From Nioella nitratireducens (GTDB lineage: Bacteria; Pseudomonadota; Alphaproteobacteria; Rhodobacterales; Rhodobacteraceae), in NCBI RefSeq assembly GCF_001879715.1, contig NZ_MNBW01000012.1, positions 1-64,000 of the forward strand: a stretch of DNA of 64,000 nt. The letters run 5' to 3'. Below are positions 39,645 to 49,142 of the stretch, piece after piece. The first letter of the stretch is position 1. The number at the start of each line of letters is the position of its first letter. The translations under genes were made by a program, and so were the position numbers. Below the pieces are notes generated by a model. The model had not been told where the DNA came from. It made no database searches and saw nothing but the letters and a program-made list of their open reading frames with translations.

Positions 39645-39723
39645 GTAACCCTCCGCCAAGGTTAACGCGCGCGCGCGCCTTCATCTTTGGCCAAATGCCC
39701 CGGAGGAGTCGCCGCAAAGTGAT

Positions 39724-39738
39724 GGGGGCAGCGCCCCC
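39724..39738. repeat. Short dispersed intergenic repeat, core GGGGGCAGCGCCCCC (copy 1)
   Basis: The 15-bp dyad core is identical to 58658-58672. Both are preceded by a related stretch (CCAAATGCCCCGGAGG here, AAAATACTCCTGGGG there). It lies in the 105-bp gap between pdxA and rsmA and resembles the REP-like hairpins common between Rhodobacteraceae genes. Confidence 0.6.
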
Positions 39739-39749
39739 TGCAACCTTGA

Positions 39750-40739
39750 TCATGCCGCGCCCTCCGCCCGGGCCAGGGCCATATCCCGCGCCATCCGAAG
39801 GGCCGCGATCATGCTGGTCGGGTCGGCCCTGTTCTGCCCGGCGATGTCGAACCCGGTGCCGTGGTCGGGCGAGGTTCGGATGAAGGGCAGGCCGAGCGTG
39901 ACATTCACGCCCCCAGCGAAATCAATGGTCTTGATCGGGATCAGCGCCTGATCGTGATACATGGCAATGGCCGCGTCATAACGCGCGCGGGCGGCGGCGT
40001 GAAACATCGTGTCGGCGGATTGCGGTCCGGCGATCTGCATTCCCTCGGCGCGCAGCCGGTCCAGGACCGGGGTGATCACCTCGATTTCCTCGCGCCCCAT
40101 AGCGCCGCCTTCCCCCGCATGGGGGTTCAACCCACAGACGGACAAGCGTGGGCTGGTGATCCCGAAATCGCGGATCAGGGCGGCCTGGGTGATGCGCAGG
40201 GTCTCGTCCAGTAGATCCGGGGTCAGCGCGCCCGGCACCTCCGCCACGCAAATATGGATCGTCACCGGCACCACCCGCAACTCGGGGCAGGCCAGCATCA
40301 TCACCACCCGCTCGACGTCGGCCAGGTGGGCGAGGTATTCGGTGTGGCCGGGAAAGGCGAAGCCCGCCCCGTCCTTCAGTGCCTTCTTGTGGATCGGCGC
40401 GGTGCACAGCGCCGCGGCGGCCCCCGATTGCACCAGCTCGACACCCCGTGCGATCACGTCGATGACCCCTTGGGCATTGCCCGGCGACGGATCACCGGGG
40501 CGCGCGGGATCGGCAAAGGCGTGTGCCAACAGGGGCAGGGCGTCCCGCACAGTGGCGGCCTCGGATGGATCGGCGATTTCCACCACCGGGCCCAGTCCCG
40601 CGAAATGACGCGGGTCTCCGATCGCAAAGAACGGCAACGAAGAGCCGAGCACGGCCCGCGCCTTGGCGATCACCTCGGGGCCGATGCCCGATGGCTCCCC
40701 GCAACTGATGGCGACGGGGGGCAGGACGGCCGTGGTCAT
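39750..40739 (-). CDS. pdxA: 4-hydroxythreonine-4-phosphate dehydrogenase
   Basis: A 329-residue NAD-dependent dehydrogenase of pyridoxal phosphate synthesis. PdxA landmarks are ISCGEPSGIGPEV near the N-terminus, TAPIHKKAL, FPGHTEYLA, GLNPHAGEGG with metal-binding His, and MYHDQALIPIK near the C-terminus. ATG 40739 overlaps the surA stop by four bases (ATGA). The in-frame extension to 40874 lies inside surA and is a shadow. Confidence 0.95.
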   Translation of the reverse strand: MTTAVLPPVAISCGEPSGIGPEVIAKARAVLGSSLPFFAIGDPRHFAGLGPVVEIADPSEAATVRDALPLLAHAFADPARPGDPSPGNAQGVIDVIARGVELVQSGAAAALCTAPIHKKALKDGAGFAFPGHTEYLAHLADVERVVMMLACPELRVVPVTIHICVAEVPGALTPDLLDETLRITQAALIRDFGITSPRLSVCGLNPHAGEGGAMGREEIEVITPVLDRLRAEGMQIAGPQSADTMFHAAARARYDAAIAMYHDQALIPIKTIDFAGGVNVTLGLPFIRTSPDHGTGFDIAGQNRADPTSMIAALRMARDMALARAEGAA

Positions 40740-41989
40740 GGGGTTTCGACGATGATCGCATCGGCGCGCAGTTCGGCGAGATAGCCCTCTGCATAGCTTT
40801 GCAGCCGCTGCTGGAACAACGCTTGGCGCACTTCTTCGCGCCCGCCCTCGGGCAATTCGGTCGAGCGGCCACACAGCATCAGGAACAGCATGTCTTGGCC
40901 ATTGTTGCGGGTCAGCGCTGTCGAGACCTCGTTCGCATCGAGCTTGGCCAGTTCCAGAGAAACATCGCCCGGCACGTCGCCGACCGGCAGTGACACCCGC
41001 TCGAAGCCGCCGGGGCGCACGCCGTAAAGGTCGTCACAGGTATCCAGGCTGTCGCGCAGGTCTTGTGCGGTGGCCTGCGCCTCGGGGCTTTGACCGTCGG
41101 GGATCAGAACCTGCGCATATTCCAGCGCCGTCACATCGGGGGTGACAAAGCCCGTTTCCTGCAATCCGCGCAGCTGAAAGATCGCAATGGCGGGGCCAAG
41201 CGGCACCGGATCGGTCACGTCGCCCACGTTCATCGGCAACAGGATGGCGCGCAACTGGGGCGGGATCGACGACAGCGGCCGCCAGCCGAGATCGCCGCCG
41301 CGGGCGGCTGTCGGAGACGCTGAATAATTGCGGGCAGCCTCGGAAAAGGCACCGATCGAGCCGTCCACCTGTTCGGCCAGTTGGGCCAGATCGGTGCGCA
41401 GCGAGTCCTGGTTCTGCGCATCAAGCGGCACAACCAGTTCGGCAACGCTGATCTGGGCCCCCTCTTCTGTCGTGGACATGGTCAGGGCGCGGTCGATTTC
41501 ATCCTCGGTCACCTGCGCGCGCGGGCCGAAACGGGTGCGCACGATATTGCGCCACGTGATCCCGGCGGACACGAAATCGCGGAAGGTCTGCGGCGCAATA
41601 CCTTCATTCTGGATCGCGCCAAGGAACGCCTCGGTCGACATGTTGGTGCGTCCGGCGAATTCCTCCATGCCCTGATCGACGGCCTCGGGCGTGGCCAACA
41701 GGCCGGTGCGCCGACCGACATCCTGTTGCAGCCGCTCGTTGATCAGCGACTCGCGCGCCTGCTGTTCCAGGTCGCCCGGCGCGTTCAGCAATTCGAGAAA
41801 CTGTACCCGCTGCTGGATTTCGTAATTCGTGACCACGCGGTCATTCACCCTGACAGCCGGGGAAAACAGGCCCTGCGCCATCGCGGGTTGTCCGACCGAC
41901 AAGGCCAGCACCAGCGCCATGGCCAGCGCCTTGACGGCGTGAAGGGGGCGGGGGCTGTCTGCTCGGGTCATCATGGTCAGGTCCGTCAT
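40736..41989 (-). CDS. surA: Periplasmic peptidyl-prolyl isomerase / outer-membrane chaperone SurA
   Basis: A 417-residue exported chaperone for outer-membrane proteins including LptD. The signal peptide is at about 18-40 (ALAMALVLALSVGQPAMAQ). The SurA N-terminal helical domain is at about 45-170, and a single evident PpiC-type rotamase domain lies at about 185-290 (ARGGDLGWRPLSSIPPQL). The exact start is uncertain: ATG codons at 41989, 41977 and 41974 all give a usable signal. It follows lptD by 20 bp, in the order conserved in many proteobacteria. Confidence 0.9.
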   Translation of the reverse strand: MTDLTMMTRADSPRPLHAVKALAMALVLALSVGQPAMAQGLFSPAVRVNDRVVTNYEIQQRVQFLELLNAPGDLEQQARESLINERLQQDVGRRTGLLATPEAVDQGMEEFAGRTNMSTEAFLGAIQNEGIAPQTFRDFVSAGITWRNIVRTRFGPRAQVTEDEIDRALTMSTTEEGAQISVAELVVPLDAQNQDSLRTDLAQLAEQVDGSIGAFSEAARNYSASPTAARGGDLGWRPLSSIPPQLRAILLPMNVGDVTDPVPLGPAIAIFQLRGLQETGFVTPDVTALEYAQVLIPDGQSPEAQATAQDLRDSLDTCDDLYGVRPGGFERVSLPVGDVPGDVSLELAKLDANEVSTALTRNNGQDMLFLMLCGRSTELPEGGREEVRQALFQQRLQSYAEGYLAELRADAIIVETP

Positions 41990-42009
41990 TCCTTGGTCTG
42001 GTCTTCGGG

Positions 42010-44145
42010 TCACATGCTGCAACTACGGTCAAAGCGGCGCCCGTCGCGGGACGCGCCAAAACCGTTTAGCGCCACCGTCAGCCCGAAATCCGTGGCTGGG
42101 GGCAACGTAGCCGAGGTTGTGAAGCGGCGCGAGAGGGAAAACTCCACATCGACGCACTCGGTGGCGTAGGTCAGGCTCAGACCGGCCCGGGTCGGCTCGC
42201 TGGCTTCGAAATCATAGCGCCAATCCACCTGCGCGGCCCAGGCACTGTCAAAGTCGTACGAGGCGTCAAAGGCCCATTCGGCCATATCCTGCGGGCGTCC
42301 CTCGGCGGGGTCGGCTTGCAGCCATGTGACCGACGAGGCGAGGTCGAGGTGATCTTCGGTCCAAGATACGGCCAGTTCGTTCGAGCTGACATTGAAGCGC
42401 TCGCTGAAGATGGCGCGGTTCATCAGGGTCAGGGACGATCCGATGCCAAGGCTTGTCGAGATCATGTAATCGGACCGCGCCCCGTCGAGGCCCGATCCTT
42501 GCGTGAATTGACCATAGGACCGGTCGCGGACGACTTGGCCTGCTGTCACACCAAGGGACCAGCCAAGCGGATCGTGGCGCGTATAGCTCAGGCCGTAGGC
42601 CAGACGCGGCCCCAATTCCTGCCCGTCCGCGCCCGGAAAACGGTTGAGGGAAAACAGGTTGCCCTCGTCGAACTCCACCACCGCGCCGTCTTCGTTGGGG
42701 ACGGCGGGGCCGCTATCGGGGGCCCAGACATATTGCAGCACGGGTTCCAGCAGATGTGTCACGCCGGTCGCGCTGGCACGGGCCAAGGGCCACCGCAATT
42801 CGCCCGCGATCGAAGGCGTCGAGCGGGTGATTTCGCCGGGATAGGTCGAATCCTGCTGAATGTCGTAATAATCGCCCTGCCAATGCGCCTCGACCGCGGC
42901 GAGGATGCCGGCCGGCAGAACCCAATCGCGCCGCCACGTCGCATCGAGGCTGATACGGCCCAGATCGCGCCCGGTCACGTCCATGTTGGACCGGCGCTGA
43001 TGCGCATGGGTGCTGAAACTGAACGTTGCGATGCCGCCTATCCAGCCCGGCTCGATCCGCTCGACCACCTCGGAATCCGCCATCAGGGTGGGCAGGGTGT
43101 AGTTGTTGTCGCCGGTGCGCAACGAGCGGACCCGGTCAAAGGACAGGCCGATATATTCATCGCGCCGCGCCCGGCTGATGGCAAAGCCGGATTGCAGGAT
43201 GTCCTCTTCGCTGTAGCCATAGGTCAGCAGGTAATCGGGGTCAGAGACCGTCTGATAAGCCAGGTCCAGCCGGAAGTCGTTGGGCAGGTCGAACCAGCCA
43301 TCGGCAAAAAGGTAAGAGCGGGTCGACTCGTTGGTCAGGTTGTCCCAGCTGTAGGCCCCTGTGACCTCGACAAAGCCGGTTCGGAACGCCCTGCGGACCC
43401 GCGCCTCCAGCGTCTGGCTGTCGCCAGCGGATATGACTGGCGTCAGTGTCACGTCCGCATGGTCCCCCAGCGTGACGAAATAGGGCAGCCGAAGCGCGGT
43501 GCCCAACTGATCGCTGGCCGTAATGGATGGGGTCAGGAACCCGGTGGACCGCTCAAGGGTCGGGTCGGGCAGGCGCAGGCGCGGGAACCATGCCACTGGC
43601 ACCCCAAGCGCGCGGAATTGGGCGTCTTCGAAATAGAGCTGCCGCTCCTGCTGGTCATGGACGATCCGCCGGGCCCGAATTTGCCACAGCGGCACCGGGT
43701 TTGCCGCGCAGACCTCGCAGGACGAGGCGACGGTCTGATACATCTGGGTATAGCGCCCGCCCTCTCGGTTGATCTGCGTGGCGGCGATCTGCAACTGCCT
43801 GTCCAGCACCAACCGCGCCGATTGCAATACGCCGTCCTGCAAATCGGCCGAAAGTTCGGCGAAATCGGCGAAGATGATCGTGTGTCCGGTTTCCTCGGTC
43901 AGGGTGATCGGCCCTTCGACCGTGATCTGGTCATTGTCCCCATTGTAAAGGACCGCAGAGGCACGCAGCCGGGCGCCGTTGTAGAATATCTCGACATTGC
44001 CGCGCGCAGAGACCGAGGTGGTGCCTTGGGCAAAGCGGATATTGTCGGCGATCAAGGTGGCGGGAACCGGGTTGTCCTGTCCTTGCGCGCCGACCGCCGG
44101 GGCCAGGGCAATCATCGCCGCCAGAAACGCGCCGCGCCACCGCAT
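42010..44145 (-). CDS. lptD: LPS-assembly outer-membrane protein LptD
   Basis: A 711-residue protein that inserts lipopolysaccharide into the outer leaflet. The signal peptide is MRWRGAFLAAMIALAPAVGA. The N-terminal LptA-like jellyroll starts at IADNIRFAQGTTSVSARGNVEI (about 32-130). The C-terminal beta-barrel is rich in alternating Tyr/Trp/Asp strands and ends in a short Cys-containing tail (RRFDRSCSM). ATG 44145 overlaps the lptG stop by one base (TGATG) and follows GGAGG at 44152-44156. Confidence 0.93.
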   Translation of the reverse strand: MRWRGAFLAAMIALAPAVGAQGQDNPVPATLIADNIRFAQGTTSVSARGNVEIFYNGARLRASAVLYNGDNDQITVEGPITLTEETGHTIIFADFAELSADLQDGVLQSARLVLDRQLQIAATQINREGGRYTQMYQTVASSCEVCAANPVPLWQIRARRIVHDQQERQLYFEDAQFRALGVPVAWFPRLRLPDPTLERSTGFLTPSITASDQLGTALRLPYFVTLGDHADVTLTPVISAGDSQTLEARVRRAFRTGFVEVTGAYSWDNLTNESTRSYLFADGWFDLPNDFRLDLAYQTVSDPDYLLTYGYSEEDILQSGFAISRARRDEYIGLSFDRVRSLRTGDNNYTLPTLMADSEVVERIEPGWIGGIATFSFSTHAHQRRSNMDVTGRDLGRISLDATWRRDWVLPAGILAAVEAHWQGDYYDIQQDSTYPGEITRSTPSIAGELRWPLARASATGVTHLLEPVLQYVWAPDSGPAVPNEDGAVVEFDEGNLFSLNRFPGADGQELGPRLAYGLSYTRHDPLGWSLGVTAGQVVRDRSYGQFTQGSGLDGARSDYMISTSLGIGSSLTLMNRAIFSERFNVSSNELAVSWTEDHLDLASSVTWLQADPAEGRPQDMAEWAFDASYDFDSAWAAQVDWRYDFEASEPTRAGLSLTYATECVDVEFSLSRRFTTSATLPPATDFGLTVALNGFGASRDGRRFDRSCSM

Positions 44146-45239
44146 CAGCCATCCTCCGTATGGAGCAAGAAGCCGAGCGGCAACAGGATCGCGGCAAGGG
44201 GCGGCGTCCACGCGGCGATCAGCACCGGCAATTGGCCGGTCTCGCCCAGCACCTGCGCGAAGTTGCGCAGGAAGAACATGCCGAAGCCCAAGAGCAGCGC
44301 AAACAAGACCATCATCCCCGTTTTCCCAAACCGGGTATGCCGCATCGTGAAGCTCGCGCCAATCAAAACCATCGCCGCCAGCAGGAACGGATTGGCAAGT
44401 TCACTCATAAGCCACACCCTGTGTTGCAACGCGGCAAAGCCCGCGGCGCGCAATTGCGCAATGAATCCGGGCAGTTCGTAGATCGGCACGGTCGAGGGGT
44501 CGCCGAAACTGTCGCGGATCTGATCGCGGGTCAGGGTCGAGGGCAGGGAAAAGCTGTCATGGGTGCTGGCTTCGGCCTCGGGGTTCGCGCGCCCGAGCGG
44601 CCAGACCTTGGCACCGGTCAAGTCCCAAGCGCCCTCGGTCAGAACAGCGGTGTCCGCGTCGATGCGGCTTTGGGCCTGCCCTTCGGAATCATAGACGAAA
44701 AAGCTGGCCTCGAAGAGGGATGTGCCATCGGAATTTGCCCGCGAGGCGCGGATCACCGTCTGCCCGAAGGCGCTGCCCTGCCGCAGCCACAAACCTTCGC
44801 CGGACACCGAGAGGGTGCGGTTTTCATCGGTCTGGTAGCGGGCGATCGACACTTCGTATTGGCGTTCGGTCGCCGCCACCAGCGGGTTGATCACCAACAG
44901 CCCCAGCACGCCGATCAGCACGGCGACCATCACCGGCGCCATGGCCGAGCGCAGCGCCGATCGGCCAGAGCCGCGGATGACCACCAGTTCCGATGTCCGC
45001 GCAAGCGAAAGGAACAGCACCAAGGTGGCGAGAATGATGAACAGCGGCAGCATCCGGTACAGCCCGCCCGGCAGGTTCAGCAACGCCAGTTGAAACGCCG
45101 CGCCCAGCCCGGCATCGGCGTTGCCGATCTGGCGCAATTGTTCCGCCAGGTCGATCGGCAGCAGGATCGCCACGAAAACCGCCAACACCATCAGGAAGGA
45201 CTGGAGGAACCGGCGCGCGATGTAGAAATGCAGGATCAT
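44145..45239 (-). CDS. lptG: LPS export ABC transporter permease LptG
   Basis: A 364-residue YjgP/YjgQ-family permease with three N-terminal and three C-terminal transmembrane helices around a periplasmic beta-jellyroll (about 130-270). The start MILHFYIARRFLQSF is standard for LptG. ATG 45239 overlaps the lptF stop by four bases. With LptF it forms the membrane part of the LptB2FG extractor; the ATPase gene lptB is not in the window. Confidence 0.93.
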   Translation of the reverse strand: MILHFYIARRFLQSFLMVLAVFVAILLPIDLAEQLRQIGNADAGLGAAFQLALLNLPGGLYRMLPLFIILATLVLFLSLARTSELVVIRGSGRSALRSAMAPVMVAVLIGVLGLLVINPLVAATERQYEVSIARYQTDENRTLSVSGEGLWLRQGSAFGQTVIRASRANSDGTSLFEASFFVYDSEGQAQSRIDADTAVLTEGAWDLTGAKVWPLGRANPEAEASTHDSFSLPSTLTRDQIRDSFGDPSTVPIYELPGFIAQLRAAGFAALQHRVWLMSELANPFLLAAMVLIGASFTMRHTRFGKTGMMVLFALLLGFGMFFLRNFAQVLGETGQLPVLIAAWTPPLAAILLPLGFLLHTEDG

Positions 45240-46375
45240 GCCGGTGCCCCGTCGATCCCCCGCGACGGGCGCTGTCGCAGGCGGTGGCCGCGCATGGACA
45301 ACCAAACCATGACGCAGGCGATCACCATGGCAAGCCCGGGTTGGAGCCACGCCAGAAACGCCATGCCGTCTTGCCGGGAGCCGATGCCTTCGGCCGCGTT
45401 CCAGACCATCTGCAACGGCACCATCAGCCCGATGGCCACGAGGATCTGTGGCCACGAGCCAAAGCGGGAAAACGCCCCCAGCATCAGCGTTGCCGCCGCG
45501 ATCACCGGTACGAAGATCGCAAAGATCGGCTTGGCAAGGCGGTCATGCCCCTCGAACCGGAAGGCTGCAAGCGACGACCCCTGCGACTCGGCGTATCCTG
45601 CGGGTGCGGTCAGCAGCACCCATGTCGGCACTTCGCGGATATGCAACAGGCGCCCGCTATCGGCCCCGATCAACCCGCCGATGTCATAGGTGAAATCGTC
45701 GAAGCGAATGATCGACAACCGCGCGCTCTCGATGTTCAGGGTCTGTGCCATGCCTTCGAACATTACCAGCCGCGGGCCGTTGTCGCCCCCGACCAGCAAG
45801 GCGCGGCTGGCAGTATAGGTGGTCTCGGTGCCGGCCTGCGACCGATCTTGCAAAAAGACATCGCGAAACTCGCCCAACTCTGTGATCTCGCGGATATAGA
45901 CCGTCACATTGTTGGTGGGATGAATGAACTCGCCCGACCGCAGCAACCGCCCCGTCATGTCGCGCGAAATTTCCGCCGAGCGGTCCATGATCTGGCTGCG
46001 CGCCAGCGGCACCAGGTAGTTGGTCAGAATCGCCAGCAGGATCGCCGCCAAAAGACCGAACACCCAGACCGGGCGCAGCAGCCGCAGCGCCGAACAGCCC
46101 GCCGTCTGCATCACCACCAGCTCGCTTTCCGAAATCATCCGGTTGGTCACGTAGATGGCGGCAACAAAAGCTGAAACCGGGATCACCAGAGACAAGCTCT
46201 GCGGCAAGGAAAGCGCTGAAAATTCAAGAAAAACCCGCAAGGATTGCCCGTCGCCAATCAACCGGTCGAACAGGCCCACGGCCTGGTTCACCCAATAGAC
46301 CGAGACCAGCACAAGGCTGAAAAAACTGAACAGCACCAAGAGCTGGGACAGGATATACCGGTCATAGCGCCCCAA
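45236..46375 (-). CDS. lptF: LPS export ABC transporter permease LptF
   Basis: A 379-residue partner of LptG from the same family (MGRYDRYILSQLLVLFSFFSLV start; NRMISESELVVMQTAGCSALRLLRP cytoplasmic coupling region). It is the first gene of the leftward operon, and a 143-bp gap separates it from the divergent pepA, where both promoters must lie. Confidence 0.93.
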   Translation of the reverse strand: MGRYDRYILSQLLVLFSFFSLVLVSVYWVNQAVGLFDRLIGDGQSLRVFLEFSALSLPQSLSLVIPVSAFVAAIYVTNRMISESELVVMQTAGCSALRLLRPVWVFGLLAAILLAILTNYLVPLARSQIMDRSAEISRDMTGRLLRSGEFIHPTNNVTVYIREITELGEFRDVFLQDRSQAGTETTYTASRALLVGGDNGPRLVMFEGMAQTLNIESARLSIIRFDDFTYDIGGLIGADSGRLLHIREVPTWVLLTAPAGYAESQGSSLAAFRFEGHDRLAKPIFAIFVPVIAAATLMLGAFSRFGSWPQILVAIGLMVPLQMVWNAAEGIGSRQDGMAFLAWLQPGLAMVIACVMVWLSMRGHRLRQRPSRGIDGAPA

Positions 46376-46518
46376 GATGCGCCCCCCTTAAAAACCAATC
46401 ATTTGCAGACCCCAGTTTCCCGTTCTTAGTGCAATCGACAGCGCAAGGACAGGCATATCTGGTCATCGGGCCGCGCGCGCCCTAGTGTTGCCGACGACAG
46501 ACAGACAAGAGGCGATAA

Positions 46519-47988
46519 ATGACAACCCCAATCGAGATTTCCTTCATCGAAACGGACACCGGCGCGCTGGAAAACGCCACGGGAAAACTGGCGGTGATCG
46601 TGACGCCCGACGGCAAGCTGGACGCCGCCGCGCGTCGGGTGAACCGGCTGACGCGCGGTGCGGTTGTGCGGCTGGCTGAGTCGGAGGGCTGGGACAAGGC
46701 CACACCTGGTGACGTGGTCACCCTGGCCTTTCCCGCGGGGCTGGCAGCCGAGGCGCTGGCGGTTGTGAAACTCGCGCGTCGCCCCAGTGTCGCCGAAGCG
46801 CGCAAGGCCGGGGCGGAACTGGCCAAGGTCAAGGGGGACGCGGTGATGACCGTTGCGGCTGGCGCGTTACCCAAGGCGGCGGACCTGTCGCTTGGCCTTG
46901 CGCTGCGGGCCTATGCCTTCACCGACCACAAGACGGAAGCGGCCAAGTCGGCGGGCGGTGCGACGATCATGGTGTCGAAACCAGAAGAGGTTGCCGCCGA
47001 AGCCGCCCCGATGGCTGCCGTGGCCGAGGGCGTCTTTTTTACCCGCGATCTGGTAAGCGAACCCGCAAACGTCCTGACAACAGAAGATTTCGCCGCGCGG
47101 CTGGCGGCCATGGGCGAATTGGGGCTGGAGATCGAGATCCTCGAAGAGGCCGATCTGGAAGCGCTGGGGATGCGGTCGCTGCTGGCCGTGGGGCAGGGGT
47201 CGGAAAGCCCCTCCAAGGTGGTCGTGATGCAATGGAAAGGCGGTGGCGACGAGGCCCCCCTGGCCCTCGTGGGCAAGGGCGTCGTTTTCGACACCGGCGG
47301 GATCAGCCTGAAACCGGCGGCGGGCATGGAAGACATGACCATGGACATGGGCGGTGCGGGTGTCGTGGCGGGTGTGATGCGCACGTTGGCGCTGCGCAAG
47401 GCCAAGGCCAACGTCGTGGGCCTTGTCGGTCTGGTTGAAAACATGCCCGACGGGCGCGCGCAACGCCCCGGCGACGTGGTCAAATCCATGAAGGGCGACA
47501 CCATCGAGGTGATCAATACCGACGCCGAGGGGCGGCTCGTTCTGTGCGACGTGATGTGGTACGCGCAGGACCGGTTCCAGCCCCGTGGCATGGTTGACCT
47601 CGCCACACTGACCGGGGCGATCATCATCGGGCTGGGGCATGAAAACGCTGGTGTCTTTTCAAACGACGATGCCTTTGCCAACGGGTTTCTCAAAGCCGCC
47701 GAGGCCGAAGCCGAAGGCGCGTGGCGGATGCCTTTGGGCGAAGCCTATGACAAGCAGCTCAAATCCAACATCGCGGATATGAAGAACGTCGGTGGGCGGC
47801 CTGCCGGGTCGATCACGGCAGCGCAGTTCCTCAAACGCTTCGTCAAGGACGAAACCCCGTGGATTCACCTCGACATCGCGGGTGTGGCCAGCGTGACCTC
47901 GGACACCGCCTTTGCGCCCAAGGGGGCCACGGGCTGGGGTGTGCGGGCGCTCGACCGGTTCATCCGCGATGGCTACGAGCAAGCGTGA
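46519..47988 (+). CDS. pepA: Leucyl aminopeptidase (M17)
   Basis: A 489-residue cytosolic aminopeptidase. The M17 signature NTDAEGRLVL (Asn333-Leu342) supplies metal ligands Asp335 and Glu337. Other landmarks are VGKGVVFDTGGISLKP and GMEDMTMDMGGA. The N-terminal domain (about 1-160) is present. It is followed immediately by holC, an arrangement common in proteobacteria. Confidence 0.95.
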   Translation: MTTPIEISFIETDTGALENATGKLAVIVTPDGKLDAAARRVNRLTRGAVVRLAESEGWDKATPGDVVTLAFPAGLAAEALAVVKLARRPSVAEARKAGAELAKVKGDAVMTVAAGALPKAADLSLGLALRAYAFTDHKTEAAKSAGGATIMVSKPEEVAAEAAPMAAVAEGVFFTRDLVSEPANVLTTEDFAARLAAMGELGLEIEILEEADLEALGMRSLLAVGQGSESPSKVVVMQWKGGGDEAPLALVGKGVVFDTGGISLKPAAGMEDMTMDMGGAGVVAGVMRTLALRKAKANVVGLVGLVENMPDGRAQRPGDVVKSMKGDTIEVINTDAEGRLVLCDVMWYAQDRFQPRGMVDLATLTGAIIIGLGHENAGVFSNDDAFANGFLKAAEAEAEGAWRMPLGEAYDKQLKSNIADMKNVGGRPAGSITAAQFLKRFVKDETPWIHLDIAGVASVTSDTAFAPKGATGWGVRALDRFIRDGYEQA

Positions 47989-47993
47989 ATCGC

Positions 47994-48461
47994 ATGGGAG
48001 CGGCCCTGTTCTATCACCTCACCCACTCGACACCCGAGGCGACGGTGCAGGCCCTGTTGGGCAAGTCGCTGCAAGCGGGCTGGCGCGTTGCGGTGCGGGG
48101 CCGCTCCGACATGTTTCTGGGGCGGCTTGACGAGATGCTGTGGCTCCGCCCCGAAGACGGCTTCCTGCCTCATGGCCGGGCTGGGGGGCCGCATGACGCG
48201 GACCAGCCGGTGCTGTTGACCCAACAGACGGCACTTCCCAACGGGGCGGCCTGCCTGATGAGCGTCGAAGGCGCCGAGGTCTCGCCCGAGGAAGTGCAGG
48301 CGCTGGAACGGGTTTGCATCCTCTTTGACGGTGCGAACGAGGCGGCATTGCAGCAGGCGCGAGGGCAATGGCGGGCGCTGACCGGCGCGGGCTGCGAGGC
48401 GCAATACTGGTCCGAAGAGGGCGGTCGTTGGGAAAAGAAGGCCGAGAGTGCCGCAAAATAG
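47994..48461 (+). CDS. holC: DNA polymerase III chi subunit
   Basis: A 155-residue HolC-type clamp-loader accessory subunit that links the replisome to SSB. The fold start ALFYHLTHSTPEATVQALLGKSL and the FLPHG / PVLLTQQ segments fit the family. ATG 47994 is chosen; a GTG at 47985 overlaps the pepA stop (GTGA) and would add three residues, so it cannot be excluded. Confidence 0.88.
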   Translation: MGAALFYHLTHSTPEATVQALLGKSLQAGWRVAVRGRSDMFLGRLDEMLWLRPEDGFLPHGRAGGPHDADQPVLLTQQTALPNGAACLMSVEGAEVSPEEVQALERVCILFDGANEAALQQARGQWRALTGAGCEAQYWSEEGGRWEKKAESAAK

Positions 48462-48509
48462 GGACGCCTTTGCGCCGCCAAGACGCGATGCCGGCCGCAC
48501 GCCTTTGCG

Positions 48510-49091
48510 TCAGCGCGCCAGAACCATCCGACCGTTTTCAATGGCGATGCGGTTGAACCGGTTTAGATAGGACATGCCGAGAAGGCTTTCCTGCATTGGC
48601 GACCCGTTCACCACGGCGGGCACATAGCGGTCGGTCATCTGGCCGACGCTGACCTGTTCTAGCCGCACGGCGGCGGTCTGAACCATGCCGTTGGCCGTCA
48701 TTGCGCGATTGGTATAGCTGAGCCCGCGCATATCCAGCCCGGCGCGCGCGGCGTCTTGCGGGGTCAGCACCATGTCGGTGGCGCCGGTGTCGATCATGAA
48801 TCGGATCGGGGCGCCGTTGATGTCGAGGGTCAGGTAGTAATGGCCATCGAAGCTGCGCGGGACGACCACCTCGCCGCTATCGGTGATCATCGCCTGCCGA
48901 GGTAGAACAGTCTGGGTGATCTGCGGCCACAGCCCCACCGCCGCTACCCCGGCCGCGATCAGAAAGCCCCATGTCAGGGCCATCTGGGCCACGCGCCCGA
49001 TGCGATGGCGATTGGCCGACAGCATCGAGCCAACCAGCGCAACGCCGAGCAGCGACAGGTAGATGAGCGAGGCGATTTCGGTTTTTTCCAT
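48510..49091 (-). CDS. Retropepsin-like clan AA aspartic protease, membrane anchored
   Basis: A 193-residue protein. Two N-terminal transmembrane helices (about 7-26 and 36-56) are followed by a single aspartic-protease domain with catalytic Asp101 in MIDTGATDMVL. It corresponds to the TIGR02281 family, which would act as a dimer outside the cytoplasm. ATG 49091 is preferred to an 11-codon upstream extension. The biological substrate is not known. It is the third gene after ABC-F and marC. Confidence 0.87.
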   Translation of the reverse strand: MEKTEIASLIYLSLLGVALVGSMLSANRHRIGRVAQMALTWGFLIAAGVAAVGLWPQITQTVLPRQAMITDSGEVVVPRSFDGHYYLTLDINGAPIRFMIDTGATDMVLTPQDAARAGLDMRGLSYTNRAMTANGMVQTAAVRLEQVSVGQMTDRYVPAVVNGSPMQESLLGMSYLNRFNRIAIENGRMVLAR

Positions 49092-49142
49092 GGGGCGTGG
49101 GTCCGTTTGCAGGCGCAATCTCAATATAGGGTCCGGGCGGGA

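Noticed and set aside
39661-39678. Run of alternating GC (ACGCGCGCGCGCGCC) that might form Z-DNA
   Set aside because: It is only about 14 bp of simple sequence in a high-GC genome, with no associated structure or conserved context visible.
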